64,000 bases of DNA from Hahella ganghwensis DSM 17046 (GCF_000376785.1 NZ_AQXX01000131.1:1-64000); one strand, 5' to 3'. Shown: positions 9,103-17,465, counted from the stretch's first letter. Numbers and translations are program-made. The notes: generated from the sequence alone by a model not told the origin.

Positions 9103-9126
9103 TTGAGTATAGACAGAAATACTCAA
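9103..9126. promoter_or_regulatory. 8-8-8 inverted repeat upstream of the receptor-kinase gene
   Basis: TTGAGTAT at 9103-9110 and ATACTCAA at 9119-9126 are perfect inverted copies separated by eight bases, about 75 bases upstream of the kinase start. The size and spacing suit a dimeric repressor. The regulator is unknown. Confidence 0.45.
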
Positions 9127-9336
9127 TTGCACTGTTAAGGGTTCTCTGAAAACTACCTGAGTAGACATTGCAGCCTCAAAAGTTGCCTCAAATCTCATTT
9201 ATTCACGATAAACAGGGAGTTATTAAGGTGTACAAACACGAGGAGGTCAGCACATAAGACAAGCGATCACTGCCCGAATAAATCAACCAGTGACCGAATC
9301 AGGGGATGTCTCAAAAAATAACGGCCGCCATAAGGC
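9127..9336. other. Rest of a 308-base gap with no gene seen
   Basis: Together with 9029-9126 this forms the gap between the kinase start and the end of the His-rich protein gene. Apart from the inverted repeat at 9103-9126 I see no convincing ORF, terminator or RNA. Confidence 0.5.
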
Positions 9337-9759
9337 TTATGGATAAGTCCAGATGACGCCAAACTGCCACTCGCCATCAGACCGATAGTACCTGGAGCGG
9401 TAGTGGTGATCATACCTGTTATAACGGTGTTTCCCCCGGTAATGATGACGATCGCCATGATGTGGTCTATGGCGCCAATGGGGATAACCGTATCGGTAAC
9501 GCCATTTTTTATGTCCATGATGGTGGTGACCATGGCGGTGTTTGTGATGCTTGGATTCATATCGCTTATGGCGATCATATTTCCCAGACCAGTCTCCACT
9601 ATAATGGGCCATCTGATACTCGCCTTGGGCCACACGATAACCACTTTGGGTTACACGATAGCGATCACCATCCTCGATGTTTCGGGTGGAATACTCTTTC
9701 GCCCAACCCTGTCCGGCGATCCCCAGACTGAGAATTATGAGCGTTAACAGCTTCTTCAT
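9337..9759 (-). CDS. Small exported histidine/tyrosine/arginine-rich protein, RcnB-like in character
   Basis: This 140-residue protein has a clear signal peptide (MKKLLTLIILSLGIAGQGWA, cut after residue 20). The mature part is extremely rich in His, Arg and Tyr, with runs such as HHKHRHGHHHHGHKKWRYRY. The last 15 residues return to ordinary composition (GEWQFGVIWTYP). This recalls small periplasmic proteins of RcnB type linked to nickel/cobalt handling, but composition alone may mislead. AAGGAG lies seven bases before the ATG at 9759; the longer frame beginning 33 bases upstream lacks a site and would bury the signal peptide. It stands alone. Confidence 0.7.
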   Translation of the reverse strand: MKKLLTLIILSLGIAGQGWAKEYSTRNIEDGDRYRVTQSGYRVAQGEYQMAHYSGDWSGKYDRHKRYESKHHKHRHGHHHHGHKKWRYRYGYPHWRHRPHHGDRHHYRGKHRYNRYDHHYRSRYYRSDGEWQFGVIWTYP

Positions 9760-9881
9760 TGCCAGCTCCTTTTCGTCTTCTAGTAAGATCAATTTAACGC
9801 CGGCGACCTGAACTCAGCATGAATCAATCGATCGGCATCAAGGGCTGACAAATACAGGCTATTTCGGATCAAAAAAGCGTA

Positions 9882-10607
9882 TCAGCGGTACTGGTCATAC
9901 CAGCGGTACAACCACTGTACCCGGGGTTGAATTTCCTGTTTGAGCTCTTCAATAGGGGCCGGTACTTCCTTCGCCTCCGGAATCGGATACTTGGCAGGAG
10001 AACACAAAGGCGCCAGTAACGCGGCGGCAGTGAGATCCGCCCTGGAAAAGCTCTCCCCCACCAGATAGGCCTGCTTATCAAGTTGGCTGGCCACTCTATC
10101 CAGAGCAGCGAGTATGTGCTGCCTGGATTCCGCAGCGGTCTCTTCATTGATGTTCATGCCTTTTCGCATCAGTTTTTCCAGCTTTGGATACATCAAACGA
10201 AGCATGATTTTGCCGTACCAGGGACCTTTATGGGCTAACAGCGGTATTGTGATAGAAGGGCTTTTCAACATCCAGTGGTAGCAATACCGGCGGACATGAA
10301 TCCCGAACTCACCGTTAAGATAACGCTCCCACTCAATTGCAGCAGCTTTCTGGCCTGGATTGACTGGCGTCAGAGATTTCTCAGGATATTTTTCATCCAG
10401 GTAATCCAGAATCTGTGCAGAATCCTGAATGACTTTATCATCGTCCACCAGCACCGGTACGTGGCTTTTCGGAGCAATCTTCTTTATCACCGACACATGC
10501 TGGCCCGGCATGACATTAATCTCCTCATAGGGAACGCCTTTATATTGAAGCGCCCAGCGAGCCTTCTCACAAAAATGAGAGATGGGGAACTGATAAAGCT
10601 TGATCAT
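9882..10607 (-). CDS. Glutathione S-transferase family protein
   Basis: This 241-residue protein starts with a thioredoxin-fold domain (MIKLYQFPISHFCEKARWAL) whose active-site region reads SHFC. A glutathione-binding cis-Pro segment (SHVPVLVDD) and QDSAQILDYLDEKYP follow. The rest is the all-helical C-terminal domain, with SFSRADLTAAALLAPL. Members conjugate or reduce electrophiles with glutathione in the cytoplasm; the subclass and substrate are not clear. It ends close to the minus-strand frame of the small His-rich gene but shares no obvious operon, and it follows the putative thiamine kinase gene by 69 bases. Confidence 0.88.
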   Translation of the reverse strand: MIKLYQFPISHFCEKARWALQYKGVPYEEINVMPGQHVSVIKKIAPKSHVPVLVDDDKVIQDSAQILDYLDEKYPEKSLTPVNPGQKAAAIEWERYLNGEFGIHVRRYCYHWMLKSPSITIPLLAHKGPWYGKIMLRLMYPKLEKLMRKGMNINEETAAESRQHILAALDRVASQLDKQAYLVGESFSRADLTAAALLAPLCSPAKYPIPEAKEVPAPIEELKQEIQPRVQWLYRWYDQYR

Positions 10608-10676
10608 CCGTTAGTTATCCTTATTGATGGTGAATGGGTGATAATGAACACAAGACCGTTCCAATGCCAGACCCGG

Positions 10677-11588
10677 TTATTTTTTCCTTGCAGCAATCCA
10701 CAGTGCCTCCAGACTGACGTTGACTTTGGTCGCCAGCGCCAGATTATGTTTGATGGACGCCATTGAATATTTCCGACACACAAATAAACTGCCGACATCC
10801 TCAATCGGCATCTGATGAAACTGAACCAGAGCCGCCATATCCAGCCATGGATTGCCTCTCCCCGCATATTCCCAGTCCAGAATCACCAACTGCCCCTGAT
10901 CCAGACAAAAGTTGCCCTGATGCAAGTCATGATGAACCAGGCATAGTGGCTCTTGCGGCAGGCTGTAAGAATCGTCAATCAACTCTTCCAACTGCATCAC
11001 ATGACGGTGATCCTGCTGATTCTGAAATCGTTGACGGTAGTAACGGAACAGACTGGCGTAGTCGAACTCAGGGATATCCTGAATCTGTTGCATATCATTC
11101 ACCGCTGCCAGAAGCTGTTGCCGATATTGCATCACATTCTCCGTCGACTCATGATCACAGAACTGATCAAGACTCAGCCCATGATGTTCCATCAGACACC
11201 AGCCCTCTTCAAGTTCGTAACGAAGGATATTCGGAGACCACGCGTAGCCCATGATTGCCTGAAGCACTATCTGTTCCATTTTTCGGTTGGCTCCAAAGGC
11301 ACTCTCTGCATCAGCATTCAATCGCAATACCAACGACCCATTTCTACAACTTCCCCATAAAACAGGATTGGCGTCTCCCTGGGAATGCAGCAACCTCCAC
11401 TGTACCGACTCCCCCAGATAATCGGCGACCTGATCCAGACGGGAATCACCCTGAAATACTGGGAAACTTTCTGCTTTTTCCTGCGCCTCATTTTTCCCCC
11501 GTGTCTCCTGCTTTCCTCGTGTCGCCTCTTTCTCTATTTCCCGGGGCTGCCGGTGCATGGAAATCGGGAGAGAATCCTTGTCAGTCAT
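10677..11588 (-). CDS. thiK: Aminoglycoside/choline-kinase-fold phosphotransferase, probable thiamine kinase
   Basis: This 303-residue protein has the APH/choline-kinase fold: VHHDLHQGNF near residue 218 holds the catalytic Asp and DWEYAGRGNPWLDMA near 237 the metal-binding Asp. Such proteins phosphorylate small alcohols. The gene is divergent from a TPP-riboswitch-controlled thiamine transporter, so thiamine kinase is the best guess, by context. Residues 15-38 are four degenerate hexapeptide units and the first 40 residues are highly charged. No clear ribosome-binding site precedes the ATG at 11588, so the true start may be further in. Confidence 0.68.
   Translation of the reverse strand: MTDKDSLPISMHRQPREIEKEATRGKQETRGKNEAQEKAESFPVFQGDSRLDQVADYLGESVQWRLLHSQGDANPVLWGSCRNGSLVLRLNADAESAFGANRKMEQIVLQAIMGYAWSPNILRYELEEGWCLMEHHGLSLDQFCDHESTENVMQYRQQLLAAVNDMQQIQDIPEFDYASLFRYYRQRFQNQQDHRHVMQLEELIDDSYSLPQEPLCLVHHDLHQGNFCLDQGQLVILDWEYAGRGNPWLDMAALVQFHQMPIEDVGSLFVCRKYSMASIKHNLALATKVNVSLEALWIAARKK
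11475..11546 (-). repeat. Degenerate 18-bp tandem repeat inside the start of the kinase gene
   Basis: Codons 15-38 of the putative thiK read PREIEK, EATRGK, QETRGK and NEAQEK: four 6-residue units with matching 18-base periodicity in the DNA. The middle two units are most alike. The period preserves the reading frame. Confidence 0.6.
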
Positions 11589-11612
11589 AGTGGGCCTGCG
11601 ATCATCATGTCA

Positions 11613-11641
11613 TGGCGTCCGTGTGATGAAAAAGTTACAAT
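11613..11641 (+). promoter_or_regulatory. Possible sigma-70 promoter for the thiamine transporter operon
   Basis: TACAAT at 11636-11641 is a good -10 hexamer. The -35 region 17 bases upstream (TGGCGT at 11613-11618) is poor. A start a few bases downstream would put the TPP aptamer at the very 5' end of the mRNA, which supports the -10 choice. Confidence 0.4.
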
Positions 11642-11647
11642 GGAGCC

Positions 11648-11722
11648 GTCTCATCGGGGTGTCTCCAGAGGACTGAGAAATACCCGTAGAACCTGATCCA
11701 GTTAATACTGGCGTAGGGAATG
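11648..11722 (+). promoter_or_regulatory. TPP riboswitch (THI element)
   Basis: The conserved aptamer parts appear in order: CGGGGTG at 11655-11661, CTGAGA at 11673-11678, ACCC, then ACCTGATCC starting at 11691 and GTAGGGAA ending near 11720. This is the standard thiamine pyrophosphate sensor, which lowers expression when TPP is plentiful. It lies about 104 bases upstream of thiB. I see no strong terminator hairpin between it and the start codon, so control may be translational. Confidence 0.93.
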
Positions 11723-11825
11723 GGGCGGATCGAGCTGCTGCATAATTCAATCCTAAGCTTACCCTTCATGATCTGATTCTTGCACTCGTCGCCATCTCCA
11801 CGCCTCAGATTATGAGGAAACAAAC

Positions 11826-12857
11826 ATGATGTCCATGTTGACAAAACACTGGCTGTCGCCGATTTGCCTGGCGGCCGCTATCTCACTTTCATCCCAACCA
11901 CTGCTGGCGGCTGACTCAGATAACGCCGAGAAATCGACCACTCTGACGATTTATACCTATGACTCCTTCGTCAGTGAATGGGGCCCCGGACCTCAGTTGG
12001 AAAAACTCTTCGAGGAACAATGCCACTGTGATCTTAAATTTGTCGGTGCGGAAGATGGCGTCAGCGTCCTAAACCGCCTGCGTCTGGAGGGTGATAATAC
12101 CAAAGCGGATGTTATCCTTGGTATTGACAATGGCTTGATCGAAGAAGCCCGCGACACCAACCTGCTACAGACGCATTCAGTTGATACATCCGTCGTCAAA
12201 GACTCCCTGAACTGGGCCGATAAAACCTTCATTCCTTTTGACTACGGCTATTTCGCTTTCATTTACAACGCCGAAAAAATCAAGAAACCAGCCGAATCTA
12301 TGCAGGCCTTACTGGATTCCGAGGCCAGCATCATCTATCAGGACCCACGCACCAGTACGCCAGGCCAGGGATTAATGATGTGGATGAATTCCGTATACGG
12401 CGACAATGTGGACCAGGCCTGGAAGCAACTTGCCCAGCAAACCGTGACTGTCACCAAAGGCTGGTGGGAAGCTTATTCCATGTTCCTGGAAGGCGGCTCA
12501 GACTACGTCCTCAGTTACAGCACCAGTCCGGCCTATCATATGGTTGCTGAAGGAAACACCCAGTACAAGGCAGCGTTGTTTAGCGAGGGGCATATCGCCC
12601 AGATTGAAGTGGCGGCGATCACCCGCAACACTGAGAACAGAGAACTCGCGAACCAGTTCCTAAACTTTCTGGTATCCAAAGAAGCACAGCAAATCATCCC
12701 CATCACTAACTGGATGCTCCCGGTCATCGACGGCGTTGAATTGCCGGAAGCCTTTGACCAGCTTATCCAGCCCAGGGACATCGGATTCTCCTCAGACCAT
12801 ATCGCCAATAACCGTAAATCCTGGATCAGAGAGTGGCGGTCAGTAGTAACTCAATAG
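11826..12857 (+). CDS. thiB: Thiamine ABC transporter substrate-binding protein
   Basis: This 343-residue periplasmic protein captures thiamine or its phosphates for import. A signal peptide covers about residues 1-28 (SLSSQPLLAA). The mature start, TLTIYTYDSFVSEWGPGP, and ADVILGIDNGLIEEA are typical of ThiB, as is the C-terminal NWMLPVIDGVELPEAF. GAGGAAA sits seven bases before the ATG at 11826; a second ATG follows immediately. It is the first gene of the thiBPQ operon behind a TPP riboswitch and overlaps thiP by 25 bases. Confidence 0.95.
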   Translation: MMSMLTKHWLSPICLAAAISLSSQPLLAADSDNAEKSTTLTIYTYDSFVSEWGPGPQLEKLFEEQCHCDLKFVGAEDGVSVLNRLRLEGDNTKADVILGIDNGLIEEARDTNLLQTHSVDTSVVKDSLNWADKTFIPFDYGYFAFIYNAEKIKKPAESMQALLDSEASIIYQDPRTSTPGQGLMMWMNSVYGDNVDQAWKQLAQQTVTVTKGWWEAYSMFLEGGSDYVLSYSTSPAYHMVAEGNTQYKAALFSEGHIAQIEVAAITRNTENRELANQFLNFLVSKEAQQIIPITNWMLPVIDGVELPEAFDQLIQPRDIGFSSDHIANNRKSWIREWRSVVTQ

Positions 12858-14449
12858 CCGGTCTTTCCGGCGGCCAGCCCCACAAAATCACCTTCAGCCC
12901 ATCCCGCTGGATGGGCTGGATAGTACTTTGTGTCATGTTGAGTGCCACTGGCATGGCTTTCTATGGATTACTGAGCTTTTCCGGTCAACCATTCCAGTGG
13001 CAACTGCTTCAGGATCCTTACCTGTTCAGTATCCTGCGCTTTACTCTATGGCAATCCGCTCTAAGTGCCCTGTTTTCGGTCCTTTTCGCCTGGCCAGTGG
13101 CATTGGCGCTACTGCACCTGCGGGACAGCCACCACAAGCGCTGGTTCCTCAGTTTGTGCGTACTCTGCTTTGTATTACCAACCCTGATCCTGATCACCGG
13201 CATCGTCGCACTGCTGGGTCAATCCGGTGTACTGACACCGTTTCTGGGAGAAGACTGGAACATCTACGGTCTGAGCGGCATTCTACTGGCCCACATTTAC
13301 CTCAATATGCCGTTTGCCATACGCGCTATTTATCTCAGGTTATCAGCCATACCCGCTGGTAGCTGGCGGCTCGTTCAACAATTGAAACTGAACCGCTGGC
13401 AGCAGTTTCGGTATCTTGAATGGCCGGCCGCCAAGAGCGCCACCTGGATCACCCTTGGTTTTGTCATGGTGCTGTGTTTCAACAGCTTTGCCGTAGTGCT
13501 GGCACTGGGCGGCGGCCCTAAATCAACCACCTTTGAAGTCGCGATCTATCAGGCGTTGAAATACGACTTCAATATACCTGAAGCTCTGTTGCTTTCCTGG
13601 ATACAGCTCATCGTTGCCGGAGGACTTTATCTGATTGTCACGACTTTCGGCCATGTATCCTGGCTGGGGCAGGAAGTAAAAAACCGAACCTTCCTGCCCC
13701 ACCCCAGCCCCCGGGAACGCCGTTTCTATAATGTCGTTTACAGTGCTGCCTGGATGTTCCTGCTGGCACCACTGACCGCGCTCATTCCGAAAACCCGAGA
13801 CGTTTGGCTGGATACTGAATTCTGGAGCAGTTTGATCAGGCCTCTGTCCACTTCTATCTTGCTGGCCTTGATGACCACACTGTTATCAGTCACTCTGGCT
13901 TATGCCGCGCTTCAGCCTTACCGGAAGGCGCTGCGTACCAGATCATCCTCGGCTCTCTGGCTGGACGGACTGGCCTCGCACACCCTTGTCGTTCCCGCCA
14001 TGGTGTTGTCTGTCGGTATCTTTGTATTTTGCCTGCCACGAATGGATATCGATCAATGGGGTTTTTTCCTGGTAATGTTTGTGAATGCGCTGGTGAGCAT
14101 TCCTTTTGCCATCACCCAGTTGAAGCCAGCCCTGGCGAGTTACGACCAACAATACTGGCCAATCATTCAGACTCTGAAGCTCGGTTTCCGGCAGCGCGTC
14201 TATGTCGAATGGAAATTTATCCGACCGGTCTTAATGACGGCGGCATCCTTCGTGTCTGTGCTGGTATTGGGCGATGTAGCCATATACTCGATATTCGGTA
14301 ATCAGGACTTCGTTACCCTGCCCTGGTTAATCTACGGCTACGCCAGCACCTATCGAATCGCTGAAGCGGCGCTGGCATCCGTTGTTCTATTGGGAATCAG
14401 TCTGGCACTGGTCCTGCTCCTTGAAAAGCAAAGGTCCCGCAATGCTTAG
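12833..14449 (+). CDS. thiP: Thiamine ABC transporter permease
   Basis: This 538-residue inner-membrane protein has two fused permease halves, each with several hydrophobic helices. The EAA-type loops that contact ThiQ are visible, for example around LRLSAIPAGSWRLVQQLKL in the first half and the matching IIQTLKLGFRQRVYVEW in the second. Length and layout agree with ThiP (about 536 residues in Escherichia coli). The start is taken as GTG at 12833, inside thiB, because it gives family length; an ATG at 12911 is the alternative. It overlaps thiQ by eight bases, so all three subunits are translationally linked. Confidence 0.93.
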   Translation: MAVSSNSIAGLSGGQPHKITFSPSRWMGWIVLCVMLSATGMAFYGLLSFSGQPFQWQLLQDPYLFSILRFTLWQSALSALFSVLFAWPVALALLHLRDSHHKRWFLSLCVLCFVLPTLILITGIVALLGQSGVLTPFLGEDWNIYGLSGILLAHIYLNMPFAIRAIYLRLSAIPAGSWRLVQQLKLNRWQQFRYLEWPAAKSATWITLGFVMVLCFNSFAVVLALGGGPKSTTFEVAIYQALKYDFNIPEALLLSWIQLIVAGGLYLIVTTFGHVSWLGQEVKNRTFLPHPSPRERRFYNVVYSAAWMFLLAPLTALIPKTRDVWLDTEFWSSLIRPLSTSILLALMTTLLSVTLAYAALQPYRKALRTRSSSALWLDGLASHTLVVPAMVLSVGIFVFCLPRMDIDQWGFFLVMFVNALVSIPFAITQLKPALASYDQQYWPIIQTLKLGFRQRVYVEWKFIRPVLMTAASFVSVLVLGDVAIYSIFGNQDFVTLPWLIYGYASTYRIAEAALASVVLLGISLALVLLLEKQRSRNA

Positions 14450-15038
14450 AGTTTCAGAAGTCACTATCGAGCGGCCACCACAACAGTTTCGTTATGATCT
14501 ATTCGTGCAAACAGGAGAAATCGCTGCCATTCAAGGGGTCAGCGGCGTCGGGAAATCCACTCTGCTGGAGTGTCTGGCAGGCTTCATTCATCCTGTGGCG
14601 GGAGATATCACTTGGAACGATGTTAACCTGTTGCCACTGGAGCCGAGAGAACGTCCCGTATCGATGTTGTTTCAGGAACACAATCTGTTTGAACACCTGT
14701 CTGTGCGGGACAATCTTCATTTAGCGCTGGGTAAAGACAACAATAACGATATTCATCAGGCAGCCCTGGCGTTGGGAATTTCAGATCATCTGCACAAACT
14801 GCCAGCCGAACTCTCCGGTGGGCAACGCCAACGGGTGGCCTTGATCCGAACGTTGATGCGACCGGAACCCCTTATTCTGCTGGATGAACCGTTTTCGGAG
14901 CTGGACGATGATACCCGGTCTGTGGCCACCGGATGGGCACGGGAGCAGGCCAGGCTCCGGCAAAAGACCATGTTGGTCGTCACCCATCAGGCAGAAGACG
15001 TTACCCGTCTGGCGGACCGAGTGATTACGCTTGTCTGA
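14442..15038 (+). CDS. thiQ: Thiamine ABC transporter ATP-binding protein
   Basis: This 198-residue ATPase drives ThiBP. Walker A is GVSGVGKST at residues 32-40, a Q-loop follows in SMLFQEHNLF, the signature is LSGGQRQRVAL near 125, and Walker B is LILLDEPFSELD near 143, ahead of an H-loop (VVTHQ). The start is the ATG at 14442, which overlaps the end of thiP; a longer open frame back to 14382 lies entirely inside thiP and has no support. The chain is slightly short for an ABC ATPase, as ThiQ usually is. Confidence 0.94.
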   Translation: MLRVSEVTIERPPQQFRYDLFVQTGEIAAIQGVSGVGKSTLLECLAGFIHPVAGDITWNDVNLLPLEPRERPVSMLFQEHNLFEHLSVRDNLHLALGKDNNNDIHQAALALGISDHLHKLPAELSGGQRQRVALIRTLMRPEPLILLDEPFSELDDDTRSVATGWAREQARLRQKTMLVVTHQAEDVTRLADRVITLV

Positions 15039-15096
15039 TCCCCCTGGCCGAGTGCGTGACATCTAATGGTGTGCTACGCGAACGATAGCGGAAAGA

Positions 15097-16173
15097 TCAA
15101 TCCAAAAGTGCCGATATTTCGCGACGGTACACGTCTGATAAATGTTGCCAGTTGTATCGCAGCATCTGCTCTTGAGTACACTTTCTCGCCGACAGAATCA
15201 TGTCAGCCGCCGAAGCCACTGAAGAATAGCGACAAGTACCCGGGAATAACTCCGGATAACTGAGCCTGTCCGGCACCACCGGCCTGCACCCAAGCGCGAC
15301 CGCCTCCATCACCGACAGCCCCTGAAACTCATGAATGGCTGTCGATAACGCCACATCGCTTTGTTGCAGCCAGTCCAGATACTCCTGCCTGGATTCTGCA
15401 AAGCCGTTTTTTACGATAAACCGCCTGTAGTCATTACATAGCCGATCGAAGATTTCCGGTTGCTGCCGAAAGCGGCGTCCGAGCAGTACCAAACGAAACT
15501 CCTGCGTACGTTTCACAAGCTCGGTCACAATGGCATACAGTTCTTCCAGGCCTTTATCGTATTCCACCCGGTGATTCCACACGACCGTCAATGGGTCGTT
15601 ACGATTCACTGAGCGACCAGCTTCGTTGCTATTGGTATAGGTTAAAAGATCTTCCGCCAGAGGAACCGGAATCACAACACTTTTAGCCAGGATGAAATCC
15701 ACCACTCTTGAGTTCACCTGATCGGGCAACCGCTTGACCAGTTGATCCAGCCCATCCAGGAAACTTTGCCGGTTATAGTCGGAATTAAACATCACCCGAT
15801 CACAAGCCATGGCGCTATATAAATTCACCATCGCAGGATCCACACTTCCATGCTGCTCACCGGATACAGGATAGGCCAACTGATTTTCATGAAAATAGGC
15901 AACCCAACGACATTGCGAAAGATGGGGAAACAAGCCTTTCACAGTCGCACAGTCCACCATCGATGTTGCCAGCACCAGATCATAGGACTGTGAAAGAGCT
16001 TCTGATTCAGACAACCACCAACTGACAGGATTACCACGAATACGCCAGCGAAAGTGCCGTGCGGGCAAAGTCAGAACGGTCCATTCATGTTCGCCAAGAT
16101 GCCGCACAAGCCCTTCCCGCCAGTATCGGTGACTGTCAATATCATAGGCTGAAAGTAAAAGTATTCGGGCCAA
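15097..16173 (-). CDS. Glycosyltransferase, probable tRNA-queuosine alpha-mannosyltransferase (DUF3524 type)
   Basis: This 358-residue protein begins MARILLLSAYDIDSHRYWR and continues VLTLPARHFRWRIRGNPVSW, the hallmark N-terminal domain (DUF3524) of GTDC1/QTMAN proteins. A GT4-like C-terminal half follows, with VVWNHRVEYDKGLEELYAIV and, later, HEFQGLSVMEAVALGCRPVVP for the nucleotide-sugar site. Human QTMAN mannosylates queuosine in tRNA-Asp; bacterial relatives are annotated by similarity and their substrate is less certain. The gene stands alone between thiQ (convergent) and chrA. The ATG at 16173 gives the expected N-terminus. Confidence 0.82.
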   Translation of the reverse strand: MARILLLSAYDIDSHRYWREGLVRHLGEHEWTVLTLPARHFRWRIRGNPVSWWLSESEALSQSYDLVLATSMVDCATVKGLFPHLSQCRWVAYFHENQLAYPVSGEQHGSVDPAMVNLYSAMACDRVMFNSDYNRQSFLDGLDQLVKRLPDQVNSRVVDFILAKSVVIPVPLAEDLLTYTNSNEAGRSVNRNDPLTVVWNHRVEYDKGLEELYAIVTELVKRTQEFRLVLLGRRFRQQPEIFDRLCNDYRRFIVKNGFAESRQEYLDWLQQSDVALSTAIHEFQGLSVMEAVALGCRPVVPDRLSYPELFPGTCRYSSVASAADMILSARKCTQEQMLRYNWQHLSDVYRREISALLD

Positions 16174-16287
16174 AGGCTGTACTCTCTTTTAAGTAAACTC
16201 GCAGGCAAATAGCTTCCTTCTAATGGTATGAGAAACCGATAGCATGAAAAGCCAAGTCGAGACACAATGCTCACAACGACCTAAAGT

Positions 16288-16884
16288 CTACAGAAATACC
16301 CCGATGAGGGCGAAACCTGCCACTAATGCAACTATCGGCACTTTCACCCGATGGAGCAGGAAAAACCCTAGAATCACCAGAGCCATATCCATTGGTCCTT
16401 TGACCGCACTGACAAATACCGGCGCGTATAAGGCAGCCAGGAGAAGTCCGACCACAGCCGCATTGATTCCCATCACAGCTCCGGCAACCTTAGGACGGGT
16501 CGCGAGCTTTTCCCAGGCACCGTAGAGCCCAACCACCAGCAAAAAGCCCGGAAGGAAGATCGCTAGAATCGCTATCAAAGCACCTGCAAACGCCATGTCG
16601 GGGATCACCTCGGCTCCCAGATAAGCGGCCAGAGAGAACATCGGGCCTGGAACGGCCTGTGCGGCGGCATAGCCAGTCAGGAACTGGTCATGTGTTAATG
16701 CATCCCCCACCGTCTGCTGCAATAACGGAAGCACTACATGGCCACCACCAAACACCAGGCTGCCAGCATGGTAGAAGTCAGAAAATACAGTTATCCACAG
16801 AGAGGCTGACGCCCATTGAGAATCTTGTGCTTGAATGGCCACCCCTGCGAATGGCAATCCAACGAATAGCAATACAAACAGCAT
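16288..16884 (-). CDS. chrA: Chromate transporter, C-terminal half
   Basis: These 198 residues form the second CHR domain of a ChrA transporter, with FYHAGSLVFGGGHVVLPLL as the family motif and about six hydrophobic segments. ChrA expels chromate across the inner membrane. As a separate reading frame it would start at the ATG at 16884, which overlaps the TGA of the upstream half (TGATG). Read one frame earlier, the junction gives KKWPLMLFVLLFVGLPF, typical of the linker in full-length ChrA. The two halves may therefore be one protein joined by frameshifting, a frameshifted gene, or a coupled pair. Confidence 0.8.
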   Translation of the reverse strand: MLFVLLFVGLPFAGVAIQAQDSQWASASLWITVFSDFYHAGSLVFGGGHVVLPLLQQTVGDALTHDQFLTGYAAAQAVPGPMFSLAAYLGAEVIPDMAFAGALIAILAIFLPGFLLVVGLYGAWEKLATRPKVAGAVMGINAAVVGLLLAALYAPVFVSAVKGPMDMALVILGFFLLHRVKVPIVALVAGFALIGVFL

Positions 16885-17465
16885 CAGCGGCCATTTTTTA
16901 GGCTTCCATCATGAGGCTCTGTAGATAACGGCTTGACTGATTTGAGAAAAACAGCGCCGACAGTCGCCGCTATGATAAGCACCAGCATCTGTACGATCAG
17001 ACCTGAAAAACACAGCATCAGTGCCGCCGAGATTACCGCCATACCAGCTGAGAGAGAGGTTTTGCAGAAACTTCGAGCCATGCTTAATGTGGCATCCGCC
17101 ACCACAACAACCGCCAGCAGTTTCAGGCCCTGCACAATACCACTGAAATACCCGGCTTCCCCCATGGCATGATGGGAAAGTGCCAAGGCATACATCAGAG
17201 TAAAGGAAGGTAGAGTAAATCCGATAAAAGCCGCACAGCCTCCCGGAAGACCGGCGCGTCGTAACCCCAACCCAAAGCCGACCTGACTGGACCCAGGTCC
17301 AGGAAGAAACTGACTTAACGCAATCAGCCGGGAGTAGGAATCCTGGTCAATCCACTCGAGTTTCTGGACAAAGGTTTTCTGAAAATATCCAAGATGGGCG
17401 GCCGGACCGCCAAAGCTGGCACACCCCATAAGCAGGAATCGCCAGAATATCTCCCAAACTGCCAC
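16884..17465 (-). CDS. chrA: Chromate transporter, N-terminal half
   Basis: These 193 residues contain the first CHR domain: SFGGPAAHLGYFQKTFV near residue 17 and ALSQFLPGPGSSQVGFGLG near 50 are signature motifs. Several membrane segments follow, and a short polar tail ends at TGA. The start is a GTG at 17465 with only a weak GGGA upstream. With the downstream half the total is close to the 390-400 residues of long-chain ChrA. A slippery A AAA AAT heptamer lies about 10 bases before the stop. Confidence 0.8.
   Translation of the reverse strand: MAVWEIFWRFLLMGCASFGGPAAHLGYFQKTFVQKLEWIDQDSYSRLIALSQFLPGPGSSQVGFGLGLRRAGLPGGCAAFIGFTLPSFTLMYALALSHHAMGEAGYFSGIVQGLKLLAVVVVADATLSMARSFCKTSLSAGMAVISAALMLCFSGLIVQMLVLIIAATVGAVFLKSVKPLSTEPHDGSLKNGR
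16893..16899 (-). other. Slippery heptamer A_AAA_AAT at the chrA junction
   Basis: On the minus strand the codons CTA AAA AAT GGC contain the heptamer A AAA AAT in the right phase for a -1 ribosomal shift. After the shift the next codons are TGG CCG CTG ATG CTG, which run into the second half of ChrA. One extra A in the six-A run would give the same protein. Sequence alone cannot separate programmed frameshifting, mutation or sequencing error. Confidence 0.6.

Noticed and set aside
16288-17465. Two independent short-chain CHR genes
   Set aside because: Not excluded, but the linker read in the -1 frame fits long-chain ChrA and the junction has a slippery run, so a split single gene explains the sequence better.
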